A stretch of 64,000 nucleotides of DNA from Streptacidiphilus jiangxiensis (GCF_900109465.1 NZ_FOAZ01000012.1:62001-126000), one strand, 5' to 3'. Shown: positions 18,030 through 27,681, numbered from the stretch's first letter. A program made the numbers and translations. Notes: generated from the sequence alone by a model not told the origin.

Positions 18030-20279
18030 CTACCGCTTCGACGCGGGCTCGGACATCGCCTGGTGGAGCGCCGACTCGCCCTCGGTGTCCAGGTGCGGCA
18101 GGATCCGGTCCAGCCACCGGGGCGCCCACCAGGCGTGCCGTCCGAGCAGCGTCATCACGGCCGGCACCAGCAGCAGCCGGACGACGGTGGCGTCCACCAG
18201 GACGCTGACGGCCAGACCCAGCCCCAGCATCTTCACCACGATGTTGTCGCTCAGGATGAAGGCCGCGAAGACGCTGAACATGATCAGTGCCGCACAGGTG
18301 ATCACCCGGGCGGTGATCTCCAGACCGTAGGCGACGCTGTCCTCGGCCCGCTGGGTGCGGATCCACGCCTCGTGCACCCGGGAGAGAAGGAAGATCTCGT
18401 AGTCCATGCTCAGCCCGAAGATGATCGCGAACATCATCATCGGCACGTAGCTCTCGATCGGCACCTTGCCGGCGACGCCCAGCGCCGAGCCGCCCCACCC
18501 CCACTGGAAGACCGCGACCACCACGCCGTAGGAGGCGCCGATCGAGAACAGGTTCAGCACGGCGGCCTTCACCGCGACCAGCAGGCCCCGGAAGACCGCG
18601 AGGATGATCAGGAAGGCGAGACAGACCACGACCACGATGATCAGGGCCAGCCGGGAGCTGATGATCTCGGTGAAGTCCTGCTGGGCCGCGGTCACCCCGG
18701 TCACGTAGGTGGTGGCCGCCGTCCCCTTGGCGCCCTGCGGCAGCGACACGTCCTTGAGGTGGTTGAACAGGTGCGTCGTGTCCGCGGCCTGCGGTCGCTG
18801 GGTCGAGATCGCCGTGCCGGTCAGCACGTTGCCGTTGCTGGTGGCCTGGAGCGGGCTGATGCTCGCCGCGTTCGGCACCCCGGTCAGCGCCTTCTGCAGG
18901 TTGGAGGCCAACGTGGAGCGCTGACTCGACGGCACGTTCGTCTGGTCCACGACGAGGGTGAGCGGCCCGTTGGCGCCCGGCCCGAAGCCCTGGCTGATCA
19001 GGTCGAAGGCGCGGCGGTCGGTGAAGGAGGTCGGGTCGGCGCCGTCGTCGATGTGGTCGAGCCGCATCGAGAACAGCGGGATCGCCAGGATGCCGAGCAC
19101 CAGCACGCCGGCCGCCAGGAACCACCACGGGCGGTGTTCGACGCGCTTGGCGTAGCGGTGCCAGAAGCCGTGCTGCTGCTCGCCTGACTTCTTGCCGGCG
19201 TCCTCGCCGGCCACCGGCCCGCCCTCGGCCACGGGGGTCTTCAGGCAGAAGCGGTCGATCCGGCGCCCGATCAGGCCCGCCAGGGCGGGCACCAGGGTGA
19301 GCGCGCCCGCCACCGCGGTGACCACGGTGACCGCTGCCGCGATGCCGAGCCGGCCGATGAAGCTCAGGCCCGACACGTACAGTCCGGCCAGGGCCACGAT
19401 GACGGTGCAGCCGGAGACCAGGACGGCGCGTCCACTGGTGGTGACCGCCACGCCGGCCGCGATGTGGGGCTCCACCCGGTCCATGATCAGCTGTCGGTAG
19501 CGGGTGATCAGGAACAGTGCGTAGTCGATGCCCACGCCGAGCCCGATCATGGTGGCCAGGGTCGGCGACACGCTGGCGAAGTCGATGGCGGCCGCCAGCA
19601 GGCTCAGACAGCTGAGCCCGACGATGACGCTGATCAGCGCCGTCACCAAAGGCAGTCCGGCCGCGATCAGGCTGCCGAAGCCGACGATCAGGACCACGAT
19701 CGCCACCGCGAAGCCGATGGCCTCACTGGTCAGGTCCTTGGTGTGCGGCCGGGCCGCCTCGCCGAGCGGTCCGCCGTACTCGACCTGCACCCCCGCCGAA
19801 CGCAGCGGCGCCACCGCGGCGTCGACCCCGTTCAGGTAGTCCGTTCCCAGCGCGCTGGGGTTCTGGTCGAAGCGGACGGTGATGTACCCGATCGTTCCGT
19901 CCTTGGACAGCGCGCCGGTCTGGGTCGTGGTGCCGGAGGAGTTCGTCTGCGGCAGTGGGTTCTGCACCGACAGGACGTGGTCAAGCTTCTGCAGCGAGGC
20001 GACCGCCTGGTTCACCTGGGTGGTGAAGTCCGTCAGCGGCTTCGCGTCGTGCAGCACCACCTGGGCGCTGGTGCCGCCGATGGTGGGCGCGTTCGCTTGG
20101 AGGACGTCGGCCCCCTTCTGCGACTGACTGTCGGGGAGGCTGAAGTCGTCCGAATAGGTGCCGCCAAAGCTGTTCTGGAGCCCGTGGAGCACTCCCAGGC
20201 CCGCCAGCCACACCACGATCACGATGATCGCGTGACGGGCACACCATTCGCCGAGTCGCTGCAGGATGCCTTTGTGCAC
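18030..20279 (-). CDS. MMPL-family (RND-type) membrane transporter
   Basis: 749 residues from a GTG. It has the MMPL layout: one N-terminal membrane helix (about 15-35), an outer domain (about 40-180), five to six helices (about 185-350), a second outer domain (about 405-550), and a final helical block. The paired motifs GVGIDYALFLITRYR and GLSMDYEIFLLSRVHE mark the two halves. Such proteins export lipids or hydrophobic compounds using the proton gradient. It converges on the lipase gene with nine bases between, and lies just downstream of hisF with a hairpin in between. Confidence 0.93.
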   Translation of the reverse strand: MHKGILQRLGEWCARHAIIVIVVWLAGLGVLHGLQNSFGGTYSDDFSLPDSQSQKGADVLQANAPTIGGTSAQVVLHDAKPLTDFTTQVNQAVASLQKLDHVLSVQNPLPQTNSSGTTTQTGALSKDGTIGYITVRFDQNPSALGTDYLNGVDAAVAPLRSAGVQVEYGGPLGEAARPHTKDLTSEAIGFAVAIVVLIVGFGSLIAAGLPLVTALISVIVGLSCLSLLAAAIDFASVSPTLATMIGLGVGIDYALFLITRYRQLIMDRVEPHIAAGVAVTTSGRAVLVSGCTVIVALAGLYVSGLSFIGRLGIAAAVTVVTAVAGALTLVPALAGLIGRRIDRFCLKTPVAEGGPVAGEDAGKKSGEQQHGFWHRYAKRVEHRPWWFLAAGVLVLGILAIPLFSMRLDHIDDGADPTSFTDRRAFDLISQGFGPGANGPLTLVVDQTNVPSSQRSTLASNLQKALTGVPNAASISPLQATSNGNVLTGTAISTQRPQAADTTHLFNHLKDVSLPQGAKGTAATTYVTGVTAAQQDFTEIISSRLALIIVVVVCLAFLIILAVFRGLLVAVKAAVLNLFSIGASYGVVVAVFQWGWGGSALGVAGKVPIESYVPMMMFAIIFGLSMDYEIFLLSRVHEAWIRTQRAEDSVAYGLEITARVITCAALIMFSVFAAFILSDNIVVKMLGLGLAVSVLVDATVVRLLLVPAVMTLLGRHAWWAPRWLDRILPHLDTEGESALHQAMSEPASKR

Positions 20280-20300
20280 CCGTCCAGTTCAGAGCCGTAC

Positions 20301-20332
20301 CGAAGGCCCCGCAATCCGGACGGGGCCGTTCG
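20301..20332 (-). terminator. Hairpin terminator after hisF
   Basis: GGCCCCG (20305-20311) pairs with CGGGGCC (20321-20327); outer CGAA/TTCG adds four pairs across a one-base bulge. It lies 12 bp beyond the hisF stop, before the MMPL gene. Confidence 0.65.
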
Positions 20333-20344
20333 GATGTCGTGCCG

Positions 20345-21118
20345 TCAGATCCGGACGGGGTGGCCCGCCTCGCGCAGCGACTGCTTCACCTGGGCGATCG
20401 TCAGATCGCCGAAGTGGAAGACGCTCGCCGCCAGCACCGCGTCCGCGCCCGCACCGACGGCGGGGGCGAAGTCGGCCAGCTTGCCGGCGCCGCCGCTCGC
20501 GATGACCGGGACGGAGACCGCCTTGCGCACCCCGGCGATCATCTCCAGGTCGTAGCCGTCCTTGGTGCCGTCCGCGTCCATGGAGTTCAGCAGGATCTCG
20601 CCCGCGCCGAGCTCCGCCGCCCGCGTCGCCCACTCGACCGCGTCGATGCCGGTGCCGGTGCGGCCGCCGTGCGTGGTGACCTCGAAGCCGGACGCCGTCT
20701 CCGTCCCGTCCTGCACCCTGCGCGCGTCCACCGACAGCACCAGCACCTGGCGGCCGAAGCGCTGCGCGATCTCGCGGATCAGCTCGGGCCGGGCGATCGC
20801 CGCGGTGTTGACGCCGACCTTGTCCGCGCCCGCGCGCAGCAGCTTGTCGACGTCGTCGACGCTCCGCACGCCGCCACCGACGGTGAGCGGGATGAAGACC
20901 TGCTCGGCCGTGCGGCGCACGATGTCGTACGTGGTCTCCCGGTCGCCGGAGGACGCGGTGATGTCCAGGAAGGTCAACTCGTCCGCGCCCTGGGCGTCGT
21001 AGAGCTTGGCCAGCTCGACCGGGTCGCCCGCGTCACGCAGGTTCTGGAAGTTGACGCCCTTGACCACCCGACCGGCGTCGACGTCCAGACAGGGGATCAC
21101 GCGGACCGCGAGGGTCAT
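20345..21118 (-). CDS. hisF: Imidazole glycerol phosphate synthase cyclase subunit
   Basis: 257 residues from the ATG at 21118, overlapping the ridA stop (ATGA). With HisH it makes imidazole glycerol phosphate and AICAR. The two catalytic Asp motifs are visible: [14 protein letters not shown] and [15 protein letters not shown], plus phosphate-binding GGGVRS and ASGGAGK. It ends the his operon here; hisI lies about 11 kb further on the same strand. Confidence 0.97.
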   Translation of the reverse strand: MTLAVRVIPCLDVDAGRVVKGVNFQNLRDAGDPVELAKLYDAQGADELTFLDITASSGDRETTYDIVRRTAEQVFIPLTVGGGVRSVDDVDKLLRAGADKVGVNTAAIARPELIREIAQRFGRQVLVLSVDARRVQDGTETASGFEVTTHGGRTGTGIDAVEWATRAAELGAGEILLNSMDADGTKDGYDLEMIAGVRKAVSVPVIASGGAGKLADFAPAVGAGADAVLAASVFHFGDLTIAQVKQSLREAGHPVRI

Positions 21119-21522
21119 GGGGAGAGCTCCAAGTTCTTCTTGTACGCGTCGACCTCGACCGCGACGCTCATCCGGGAGTCGACGAGGGCGTTGATGACGA
21201 CCATCGTGCAGGCCGGCCGGACCTCCCCCAGGATGTCCCGGTGGGCCCGGCCGACCTCGTCGGTGTCGCGCGCGTGGGTCACGTAGAGACGGGTGCGGAC
21301 CACGTCCGCCTTGCCGAGGCCGAAGCGGGAGAGCGCGTCCAGGGCGACCCCGAAGGCGGCGACGGCCTGGTCGTAGGGCGAACCCTCGAACCGGACCGTC
21401 CCGTCGTCCCAGGCGGTGCAGCCCGAGACGAACACGAAGTCGCCTATCGCGACGGCACGTGTGAAGCCGTACTGCTCCTCCCACGGGGAGTACCCGCCCA
21501 CGTGCCGCCGATCCTGCGTCAT
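21115..21522 (-). CDS. RidA/YjgF-family reactive-intermediate deaminase
   Basis: 135 residues from the ATG at 21522, with GGAGG seven bases upstream. The family motifs are [36 protein letters not shown] and [15 protein letters not shown]-type ending. RidA proteins hydrolyse reactive enamine/imine compounds released by PLP enzymes. The usual catalytic Arg appears in [10 protein letters not shown]. Overlap with hisF by four bases and place between priA and hisF tie it to histidine synthesis, perhaps protecting HisC or another PLP enzyme. Confidence 0.9.
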   Translation of the reverse strand: MTQDRRHVGGYSPWEEQYGFTRAVAIGDFVFVSGCTAWDDGTVRFEGSPYDQAVAAFGVALDALSRFGLGKADVVRTRLYVTHARDTDEVGRAHRDILGEVRPACTMVVINALVDSRMSVAVEVDAYKKNLELSP

Positions 21523-21541
21523 CCCGCGACCTCCGTCGGTG

Positions 21542-22279
21542 TCAGGACACTGCTGCGAGCGCCTCTTCGAGCGTGAACGCCTGCGCGTAGAGGGCCTTGC
21601 CCACAATGGCCCCCTCCACACCTTCCGGCACCAGCGTCGCGATGTCACGCAGGTCCTGCAGCGAGGACACGCCGCCGGAGGCGACGACGGCCCGGTCGGT
21701 GGCCGCGCAGACGTTGCGCAGCAGCTGGAGGTTGGGGCCGGTCAGCGTGCCGTCCTTGTCGACGTCGGTGACGACGTAGCGGGCGCAGCCCTCGGCGTCC
21801 AGGCGGGCCAGCGCCTCGTACAGGTCGCCGCCCTCGCTGGTCCAGCCGCGGCCGCGCAGCGTGGTGCCGACCACGTCGAGGCCCACCGCGATCCGGTCGC
21901 CGTACTCGGCGATGACCTTGGCGACCCACTCCGGGGACTCCAGGGCGGCGGTGCCGAGGTTGACCCGGGCACAGCCGGTGGCGAGCGCGGCACGCAGCGA
22001 GGCGTCGTCGCGGATACCGCCGGACAGCTCGACCTTGACGTCGAGTCGGCCGGTGACCTCGGCGAGCAGTTCGCGGTTGTCGCCGGTGCCGAAGGCGGCG
22101 TCGAGGTCGACCAGGTGGATCCACTCGGCGCCGGCGTTCTGCCAGGCCAGGGCGGCGGCCAGCGGCTCGCCGTAGGAGGTCTCCGAGCCGGAGGCGCCCT
22201 TGACCAGGCGCACGGCCTGGCCGTCGCGGACGTCGACGGCGGGGAGAAGGACGAGCTTCTCGGCAGAGGGGGTGCTCAC
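21542..22279 (-). CDS. priA: Bifunctional ProFAR isomerase / PRA isomerase (HisA/TrpF)
   Basis: 245 residues from a GTG overlapping the hisH stop (GTGA). Sequence is HisA-like, with the catalytic Asp pair in [18 protein letters not shown] and [15 protein letters not shown], and phosphate loops GGIRDD and ASGGVSS. In actinobacteria this enzyme, PriA, also performs the TrpF step, because no separate trpF exists. None is found in this window's trp operon. It therefore couples the two pathways. Confidence 0.95.
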   Translation of the reverse strand: MSTPSAEKLVLLPAVDVRDGQAVRLVKGASGSETSYGEPLAAALAWQNAGAEWIHLVDLDAAFGTGDNRELLAEVTGRLDVKVELSGGIRDDASLRAALATGCARVNLGTAALESPEWVAKVIAEYGDRIAVGLDVVGTTLRGRGWTSEGGDLYEALARLDAEGCARYVVTDVDKDGTLTGPNLQLLRNVCAATDRAVVASGGVSSLQDLRDIATLVPEGVEGAIVGKALYAQAFTLEEALAAVS

Positions 22280-22911
22280 AGCGTCTCGATCCAGTTCTTC
22301 AGGAGGGCGGCGCCGGCGTCGCCGGACTTCTCGGGGTGGAACTGCGTGGCGGAGAGCGGGCCGTTCTCCACCGCGGCGACGAACGGCTCGCCGTGCTCGG
22401 CCCAGGTGACCTTGGGCGGGCGCAGCTGCTCGATCGGGTTCATCTCCCAGTGGCGGACGCCGTAGGAGTGCACGAAGTAGTACCGGGCGTCCTCGGGCAG
22501 CCCGGCGAAGAGGACGGTGTCCTCGGCCGGGGTGACCGTGTTCCAGCCCATGTGCGGCACCACCGGCGCGCGCAGCGGCTCGACGGTGCCGGGCCACTCG
22601 TCGCAGCCCTCCGTCTCGACGCCGTGCTCGACGCCGTGCGCGAAGAGGATCTGCATGCCGACGCAGATGCCCAGCACCGGGCGGCCGCCGGAGAGGCGGC
22701 GGCCGATCAGCCGGTCGCCCTTGACGGCCTTCAGGCCCTCCATGCAGGCGGCGAACGCGCCGACGCCCGGCACCAGCAGGCCGTCGGCGTTGAGCGCCTC
22801 CGTGAAGTCGGAGGTGATGACGGCCTCCGCGCCGACGCGCTCCAGGGCGCGCTGCGCGGAGCGGACGTTGCCGGAGCCGTAGTCGAGGACGACCACGCTC
22901 TTGGCGGTCAT
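22276..22911 (-). CDS. hisH: Imidazole glycerol phosphate synthase glutaminase subunit
   Basis: 211 residues. A class I glutamine amidotransferase supplying ammonia to HisF. The nucleophile Cys is in [10 protein letters not shown], the His and Glu in [14 protein letters not shown], and the oxyanion strand in VPGVGAF. It lies between the small membrane protein gene and priA. Confidence 0.97.
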   Translation of the reverse strand: MTAKSVVVLDYGSGNVRSAQRALERVGAEAVITSDFTEALNADGLLVPGVGAFAACMEGLKAVKGDRLIGRRLSGGRPVLGICVGMQILFAHGVEHGVETEGCDEWPGTVEPLRAPVVPHMGWNTVTPAEDTVLFAGLPEDARYYFVHSYGVRHWEMNPIEQLRPPKVTWAEHGEPFVAAVENGPLSATQFHPEKSGDAGAALLKNWIETL

Positions 22912-22939
22912 GGGTTACGTCCCTTCCGGGTCGAGCGGG

Positions 22940-23092
22940 TCAGATGCGCAGGGCGCCTGCGGCCAGGCTCATCAGGCCGCAGATGGCGAGCAGCACGATG
23001 ACGCCCTTGGGCAGCTTCTGCTTCCAGAAGGAGTACGCGCCGCCGCAGAGGAACAGGCCGAGGAAGATCAGAACAAACGAGGTACCGCTCAC
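22940..23092 (-). CDS. Small membrane protein in the his operon
   Basis: 50 residues from a GTG at 23092 with a GGAG eight bases upstream (VSGTSFVLIFLGLFLCGGAY). Two hydrophobic segments (about 5-20 and 29-46) with a short basic loop, WKQKLPKG, give a hairpin-like membrane protein. Its ribosome binding site, intergenic fit and place between hisB and hisH support a real gene; streptomycetes commonly have a short reading frame here. Function unknown. Confidence 0.7.
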   Translation of the reverse strand: MSGTSFVLIFLGLFLCGGAYSFWKQKLPKGVIVLLAICGLMSLAAGALRI

Positions 23093-23180
23093 AGTGCTAT
23101 CTCCATGATCGCTTCTCCGCCCGCTCGGCGAAGGTGCAGCTTCGAGGCGAAAGTGGAGATCGTGGCCTCGCGGTCGTCGC

Positions 23181-23777
23181 TCACAGTGCGCCCTTGGTCG
23201 ACGGGATGATGCCCGCCGCGCGGGGGTCCAGCTCGCTCGCGTAGCGCAGGGCGCGGGCGAGAGCCTTGAACTGGGCCTCGACGATGTGGTGGGCGTTACG
23301 CCCATACGGTACGTGGACGTGGAGGGCGACCTGCGCCTGGGCCACGAAGGACTCCAGGATGTGCCGGGTCATGGTGGTGTCGTAGGACCCGATCATCGGG
23401 GCCATGCCCGCGGGCTCGGTGTGCACCAGGTACGGGCGGCCGGAGAGGTCCACGGTCACCTGGGCGAGCGACTCGTCCAGCGGCACCGAGGCGTCGGCGA
23501 AGCGGCGGATGCCCACCTTGTCGCCCAGCGCCTGCCGGAAGGCGGCACCCAGCGCGAGGGAGGTGTCCTCGATGGTGTGGTGGGTGTCGATGTGCAGGTC
23601 GCCGTCGGTCTTGATGGTGAGGTCGAAGAAGCCGTGGCGGCCGAGCTGGTCGAGCATGTGGTCGTAGAAGCCGACGCCGGTGGAGATGTCGGTCTTCCCG
23701 GTGCCGTCCAGGTCTATCTCGACCTTGACGGAGGTCTCCTTGGTGGTGCGCTCGACACTGCCGATGCGGTGGGACAT
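23181..23777 (-). CDS. hisB: Imidazoleglycerol-phosphate dehydratase
   Basis: 198 residues, the monofunctional bacterial form with no phosphatase domain. Metal-binding motifs are in GFYDHMLDQLGRHG, DTHHTIEDTSLALG and RNAHHIVEAQFKALARALR. The ATG at 23777 is preceded by AAGGAG within the end of hisC; the gap to hisC is four bases. Confidence 0.97.
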   Translation of the reverse strand: MSHRIGSVERTTKETSVKVEIDLDGTGKTDISTGVGFYDHMLDQLGRHGFFDLTIKTDGDLHIDTHHTIEDTSLALGAAFRQALGDKVGIRRFADASVPLDESLAQVTVDLSGRPYLVHTEPAGMAPMIGSYDTTMTRHILESFVAQAQVALHVHVPYGRNAHHIVEAQFKALARALRYASELDPRAAGIIPSTKGAL

Positions 23778-23781
23778 GTGC

Positions 23782-24891
23782 TCAAAGCTCCTTGATGGCA
23801 GTGCGGACGGCGTCGAGGAAGGCGTCGTTCTCGGCGGGGGTGCCCGCGGTGACGCGCAGACGGCCGGGCACACCGTTGTCGCGCACCAGCACGCCCTGGT
23901 CGAGAATCGCCTGCCAGACGGCTCGGGTGTTCTGGAATCGGCCGAACTGCACGAAGTTGGCGTCGGAGTCGGTGACCTCCAGACCCATCGTGCGCAGCTC
24001 GGTGACGATGCGGTCGCGCTCCGACTTCAGCTTCTCGACGTACCCGAGCAGGACGTCGGTGAAGTCCAGCGCGGCCAGCGCCGTCGCCTGGGTGACGGCC
24101 GACAGGTGGTAGGGCAGCCGGACCAGCTGCACGGCGTCGACGACGGCCGGGGTGGCGGCGAAGTAGCCCAGCCGCAGGCCCGCGGCGCCGAACGCCTTGG
24201 ACATGGTGCGGGTGACCACCATGAGCGGACGCCCGTCCAGCAGCGACAGCAGCGAGGGCTGGTGCGAGAACTCGACGTAGGCCTCGTCCACGATGACCAG
24301 GGTCGGCTTGACCGACTGCGCCGCGTCGTAGAGCCGCTCGACCGCGCCGCGCGCGAGCGCGGTACCGGTGGGGTTGTTGGGCGAGCAGAGGAACAGCACG
24401 TCGGGACGCTCGGCGACGAGCGCCGCGACGGCGGCGTCCTCGTCGATGGTGAAGTCCTCGTTGCGCGGCCCCTCGATCCAGCGGGTGCCGGTGCCGCGCG
24501 AGATCAGGTCGTGCATCTGGTACGTCGGCGAGAAGCCGAGCGCGGTGCGCCCGGAGCCGCCGAAGGTCTGCATCAGCTGCTGGATGATCTCGTTGGAGCC
24601 GTTGGCGGCCCAGACCTGCTCCTTGGTCACCGCGTGGCCGGTGGAGCCGGTCAGGTACGCCGCCAGTCGGGTGCGCAGCTCGACCGCGTCGCGGTCGGGG
24701 TAGCGGTTGAGGTTCCGGGCGGCCTCGGCGACCCGCTCCGCGATCCGGGCGACGAGGTCGTCCGGCAGGGAGTACGGGTTCTCGTTGGTGTTCAGCAGCA
24801 CCGGCACGTGCAGCTGCGGCGCGCCGTAGGGGGACTTGCCCTTGAGCTCGTCGCGGATGGGCAGGTCGTCGATGTTGGTGATGTCGGTCAC
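23782..24891 (-). CDS. hisC: Histidinol-phosphate aminotransferase
   Basis: 369 residues from a GTG overlapping the hisD stop (GTGA). A fold-type I PLP enzyme that transaminates imidazole acetol phosphate with glutamate. The PLP lysine is in [16 protein letters not shown] and the substrate-contact region in [23 protein letters not shown] is the family motif. A frame extension to 24909 is not needed. Confidence 0.97.
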   Translation of the reverse strand: MTDITNIDDLPIRDELKGKSPYGAPQLHVPVLLNTNENPYSLPDDLVARIAERVAEAARNLNRYPDRDAVELRTRLAAYLTGSTGHAVTKEQVWAANGSNEIIQQLMQTFGGSGRTALGFSPTYQMHDLISRGTGTRWIEGPRNEDFTIDEDAAVAALVAERPDVLFLCSPNNPTGTALARGAVERLYDAAQSVKPTLVIVDEAYVEFSHQPSLLSLLDGRPLMVVTRTMSKAFGAAGLRLGYFAATPAVVDAVQLVRLPYHLSAVTQATALAALDFTDVLLGYVEKLKSERDRIVTELRTMGLEVTDSDANFVQFGRFQNTRAVWQAILDQGVLVRDNGVPGRLRVTAGTPAENDAFLDAVRTAIKEL

Positions 24892-26195
24892 TGGTTGGGC
24901 ACCGTCCACTCGAAGCGGGCACGGATGGCGTCACCGTGGCCCGGAAGGTCCTCTGCGTTGGCGAGCGTGACCACGTGCCCGGCCACCTCGGCCAGGGCGT
25001 CGCGGTCGTAGCTGACCACATGGATGCCGCGCAGGAAGGACTGGACGGAGAGCCCGGAGGAGTGACAGGCGCAGCCACCGGTCGGCAGGACGTGGTTGGA
25101 GCCGGCCGCGTAGTCGCCCAGCGAGACGGGCGCGAACGGGCCGACGAAGACCGCGCCCGCGTTGATCACGCGCGCGGCGACCGCCTCGGCGTCGGCGGTC
25201 TGGATCTCCAGGTGCTCGGCCGCGTAGGCGTTGACCAGCGCGAGGCCCTGCTCCAGGTCGCGGACCAGCACGATGCCGGACTGCGGACCGGCCAGCGCGG
25301 TGGCGATGCGCTCGCTGTGCTTGGTCGCCTCGACCTGCTTGGGCAGCTCGGCCTCGACCGCCTCGGCCAGCGCGACCGAGTCGGTGACCAGCACGGCGGC
25401 GGCCATCGGGTCGTGCTCGGCCTGGCTGATCATGTCGGCGGCGACGTGGCGCGGGTCGGCGGTGGCGTCCGCGAGGATCGCGATCTCCGTCGGCCCGGCC
25501 TCGGCGTCGATGCCGATCCGGCCCTTGAGCAGACGCTTGGCGGACGCGACCCAGATGTTGCCCGGGCCGGTGACCAGGTTGACCGGACGGCACTCGCCGG
25601 CGCCGTAGGCGAACATCGCGATCGCCTGGGCACCGCCGACGGAGTAGACCTCGTCGACGCCCAGCAGCGCGCACGCCGCCAGGATCGTCGGGTGCGGCAG
25701 GCCGCCGAACTCCTTCTGGGGAGGCGACGTCACGGCCAGGGAGCCGACACCGGCCTCCTGCGCGGGGACGACGTTCATCACGACCGAGGACGGGTAGACG
25801 GCCAGGCCGCCCGGCACGTACAGGCCGACCCGCTCGACCGGCACCCAGCGCTCGGTGACGGTGCCGCCGGGCACCACCTGGGTGGTGTGGTCCGTGCGGC
25901 GCTGCTCGCGGTGCACCAGGCGGGCGCGGCGGATCGACTCCTCCAGCGCGGCCCGGACGGCGGGGTCCAGCGTCTCCAGGGCGGCGGTGATCGTCGCCTT
26001 GGGCACGCGGATGTCGGTCAGCCGAACCCCGTCGAAGCGCTCCGTGATCTCGATCAGCGCCTCGACGCCCCGATGATGGACGTCCTCGCAGATGGGCCGC
26101 ACCTTCTCCAGGGCGGCCTCGACATCGAGCTCGGCGCGCGGCAGCACGGCGCGCGGGTCCTCGGTGGAGCTGCGGAGGTCGATTCGAGAAATCAC
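24888..26195 (-). CDS. hisD: Histidinol dehydrogenase
   Basis: 435 residues from a GTG at 26195. It oxidises histidinol to histidine in two NAD-dependent steps with zinc. Motifs: [42 protein letters not shown], and [17 protein letters not shown]. First gene of the his operon. No ribosome binding site precedes the GTG, and a TAGACT hexamer ends seven bases before it, so the mRNA is probably leaderless. Confidence 0.97.
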   Translation of the reverse strand: MISRIDLRSSTEDPRAVLPRAELDVEAALEKVRPICEDVHHRGVEALIEITERFDGVRLTDIRVPKATITAALETLDPAVRAALEESIRRARLVHREQRRTDHTTQVVPGGTVTERWVPVERVGLYVPGGLAVYPSSVVMNVVPAQEAGVGSLAVTSPPQKEFGGLPHPTILAACALLGVDEVYSVGGAQAIAMFAYGAGECRPVNLVTGPGNIWVASAKRLLKGRIGIDAEAGPTEIAILADATADPRHVAADMISQAEHDPMAAAVLVTDSVALAEAVEAELPKQVEATKHSERIATALAGPQSGIVLVRDLEQGLALVNAYAAEHLEIQTADAEAVAARVINAGAVFVGPFAPVSLGDYAAGSNHVLPTGGCACHSSGLSVQSFLRGIHVVSYDRDALAEVAGHVVTLANAEDLPGHGDAIRARFEWTVPNQ

Positions 26196-26202
26196 AGTGT
26201 CA

Positions 26203-26208
26203 AGTCTA
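26203..26208 (-). promoter_or_regulatory. Probable -10 hexamer of a leaderless his-operon promoter
   Basis: On the minus strand TAGACT lies seven bases before the hisD GTG. This matches the -10 of streptomycete housekeeping promoters and would start the transcript at the start codon. No clear TTGACA-like -35 was seen. Confidence 0.55.
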
Positions 26209-26453
26209 GTGAGCCCTGGGAAAAGACTGCCGTGGCATATCACTCTCTGATACAGCTGCTGAGACACGCGGTGACATCATCAGTCCGCGGACGCGGCCCG
26301 ACACGTTCGGCCGCGCCGGGCTCGCCGCGAACGCCGGGCGGGGGCAGCGTGGTGAAGGTCTCCGGTCCCCGAGCCGGGGACGCCCGAGCGCCCGTACCGG
26401 CGAGCTGCCCCGAGCGCGAACCGGTACGGGCACCTGCTGCCTTGGATTACCCG

Positions 26454-26459
26454 TACTCT
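26454..26459 (+). promoter_or_regulatory. Possible -10 hexamer before the Lon-like gene
   Basis: TACTCT ends eight bases before the GTG at 26468, and no ribosome binding site precedes that codon. This would place the transcript start at or next to the start codon. Weaker than the hisD case. Confidence 0.35.
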
Positions 26460-26467
26460 TGCGCACT

Positions 26468-27178
26468 GTGACGGAACGGCTCCCCCTCTTCCCGCTGGGC
26501 TCGGTGCTCTATCCGGGGCTGGTGCTCCCCCTGCACGTCTTCGAGGAGCGCTACCGACGGCTGATGGCCGACCTGTCCGCCCAGCCGGAGCCGCACCGGT
26601 TCGGCGTCGTCGCCATCCGCGACGGCCGCGAGGTCGCGCCGACCGGTGTGGAGGCCGCCTCCCCCGCGCTGGCCGGGCTCGGACCCGACCCGCACCGGGC
26701 CCTGTTCGAGATCGGCTGCGTCGCCGAGATCGCGCAGCTCCAGCCGCACCGCGACGGCCGCTACGAGCTGATCGCCACCGGCACCACCCGTTTCCGCATC
26801 CTCTCCATTGACGCGACCGGTCCTTACCTGACGGCCGAGGTCGAGGACGTCCCGGAGGAGACCGGGCCCGACGCCCAGATCCTCGCGGCGGGCGTGGAGC
26901 GGGTCTTCCGCAGCTACCGCAAGCGGCTCGCGGGCGCCCAGGACAGCACGGTGGCGGGCGAGCAGGAGCTCCCGACCGACCCGAACATCCTGTCGTACCT
27001 GGTGGCGGCGGCGTCCGTGCTGGACACCCACGACAAGCAGCGGCTGCTGGCCGCCGCGAGCGCGGGCGACCGGCTGCGCGCCGAGATGCGCATGCTGCGC
27101 CGCGAGGCCGCGGTCCTCGCCAAGCTGCCCTCGCTCCCGGCCGTGGAGCTGACCCGCCAGGCCTTCAGCCCGAACTAG
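26468..27178 (+). CDS. Lon N-terminal-domain (substrate-binding) protein
   Basis: 236 residues from the GTG at 26468 (VTERLPLFPLGSVLYPGLVL). The whole protein is a single Lon substrate-binding domain: PLHVFEERYR, FGVVAIRDGREV, FEIGCVAEI, and a helical C-terminal half. It has no ATPase or protease part. Such stand-alone proteins are common in bacteria; proposed roles are adaptor or peptide binding, unproven. The stop codon overlaps the AGGAG of the downstream YbaK gene, so the two are probably cotranscribed. Confidence 0.9.
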   Translation: MTERLPLFPLGSVLYPGLVLPLHVFEERYRRLMADLSAQPEPHRFGVVAIRDGREVAPTGVEAASPALAGLGPDPHRALFEIGCVAEIAQLQPHRDGRYELIATGTTRFRILSIDATGPYLTAEVEDVPEETGPDAQILAAGVERVFRSYRKRLAGAQDSTVAGEQELPTDPNILSYLVAAASVLDTHDKQRLLAAASAGDRLRAEMRMLRREAAVLAKLPSLPAVELTRQAFSPN

Positions 27179-27186
27179 GAGCCCGC

Positions 27187-27681
27187 GTGGCCAAGAAGAG
27201 CAAGGGCGGACAGGGCACGCCCGCCACCGTCGCCCTCGAGAGGGCCGGGGTCGCCTTCACCGTCCACGACTACGTGCACGACCCGGCCGCCGAGTCCTAC
27301 GGCGGCGAGGCCGCCCACGCCCTGGGCATCGCACCGGAGCGGGTCTTCAAGACGCTGGTCGCCGAGGTCGACGGCGCGCTCGTGGTGGGCGTCGTGCCCG
27401 TCGCCGGGCAGCTGGACCTGAAGGCGCTGGCCGCCGCTCTGGGCGGCAAGCGGGCGGCGATGGCCGATCCCGCGGCGGCGGAGCGCAGCAGCGGGTACGT
27501 GCGCGGTGGCATCTCGCCGCTCGGGCAGCGCAAGGCGCTGCCGACGGTCCTGGACGCCTCCGCCACCGACCACCCGACCGTGTTCGTCTCGGCCGGCCGC
27601 CGCGGTCTGGAGGTCGAGCTGTGCCCGCACGACCTGGCGACCCTCACCAAGGCCGTGCTGGCCCCGATCAGCCGACGCTGA
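27187..27681 (+). CDS. ybaK: YbaK/ProX-family aminoacyl-tRNA deacylase
   Basis: 164 residues from a GTG with AGGAG five bases upstream. YbaK hydrolyses Cys-tRNA(Pro) in trans, keeping cysteine out of proline codons. The catalytic Lys region is ERVFKTLVAEVDG and the binding-loop segments are RGGISPLGQRKALPTVLD and FVSAGRRGLEVEL. The 3' end overlaps the convergent secreted-protein gene by 14 bp. Confidence 0.93.
   Translation: MAKKSKGGQGTPATVALERAGVAFTVHDYVHDPAAESYGGEAAHALGIAPERVFKTLVAEVDGALVVGVVPVAGQLDLKALAAALGGKRAAMADPAAAERSSGYVRGGISPLGQRKALPTVLDASATDHPTVFVSAGRRGLEVELCPHDLATLTKAVLAPISRR

Noticed and set aside
9359-20279. The accessory block as a biosynthetic or defence cluster
   Set aside because: No synthase, nuclease, toxin, helicase or defence domain was seen; the genes are secreted or envelope proteins with ordinary regulators.
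24888-26267. A hisD start further upstream at 26267
   Set aside because: The extra residues do not match HisD, and the -10-like TAGACT would lie inside the gene.
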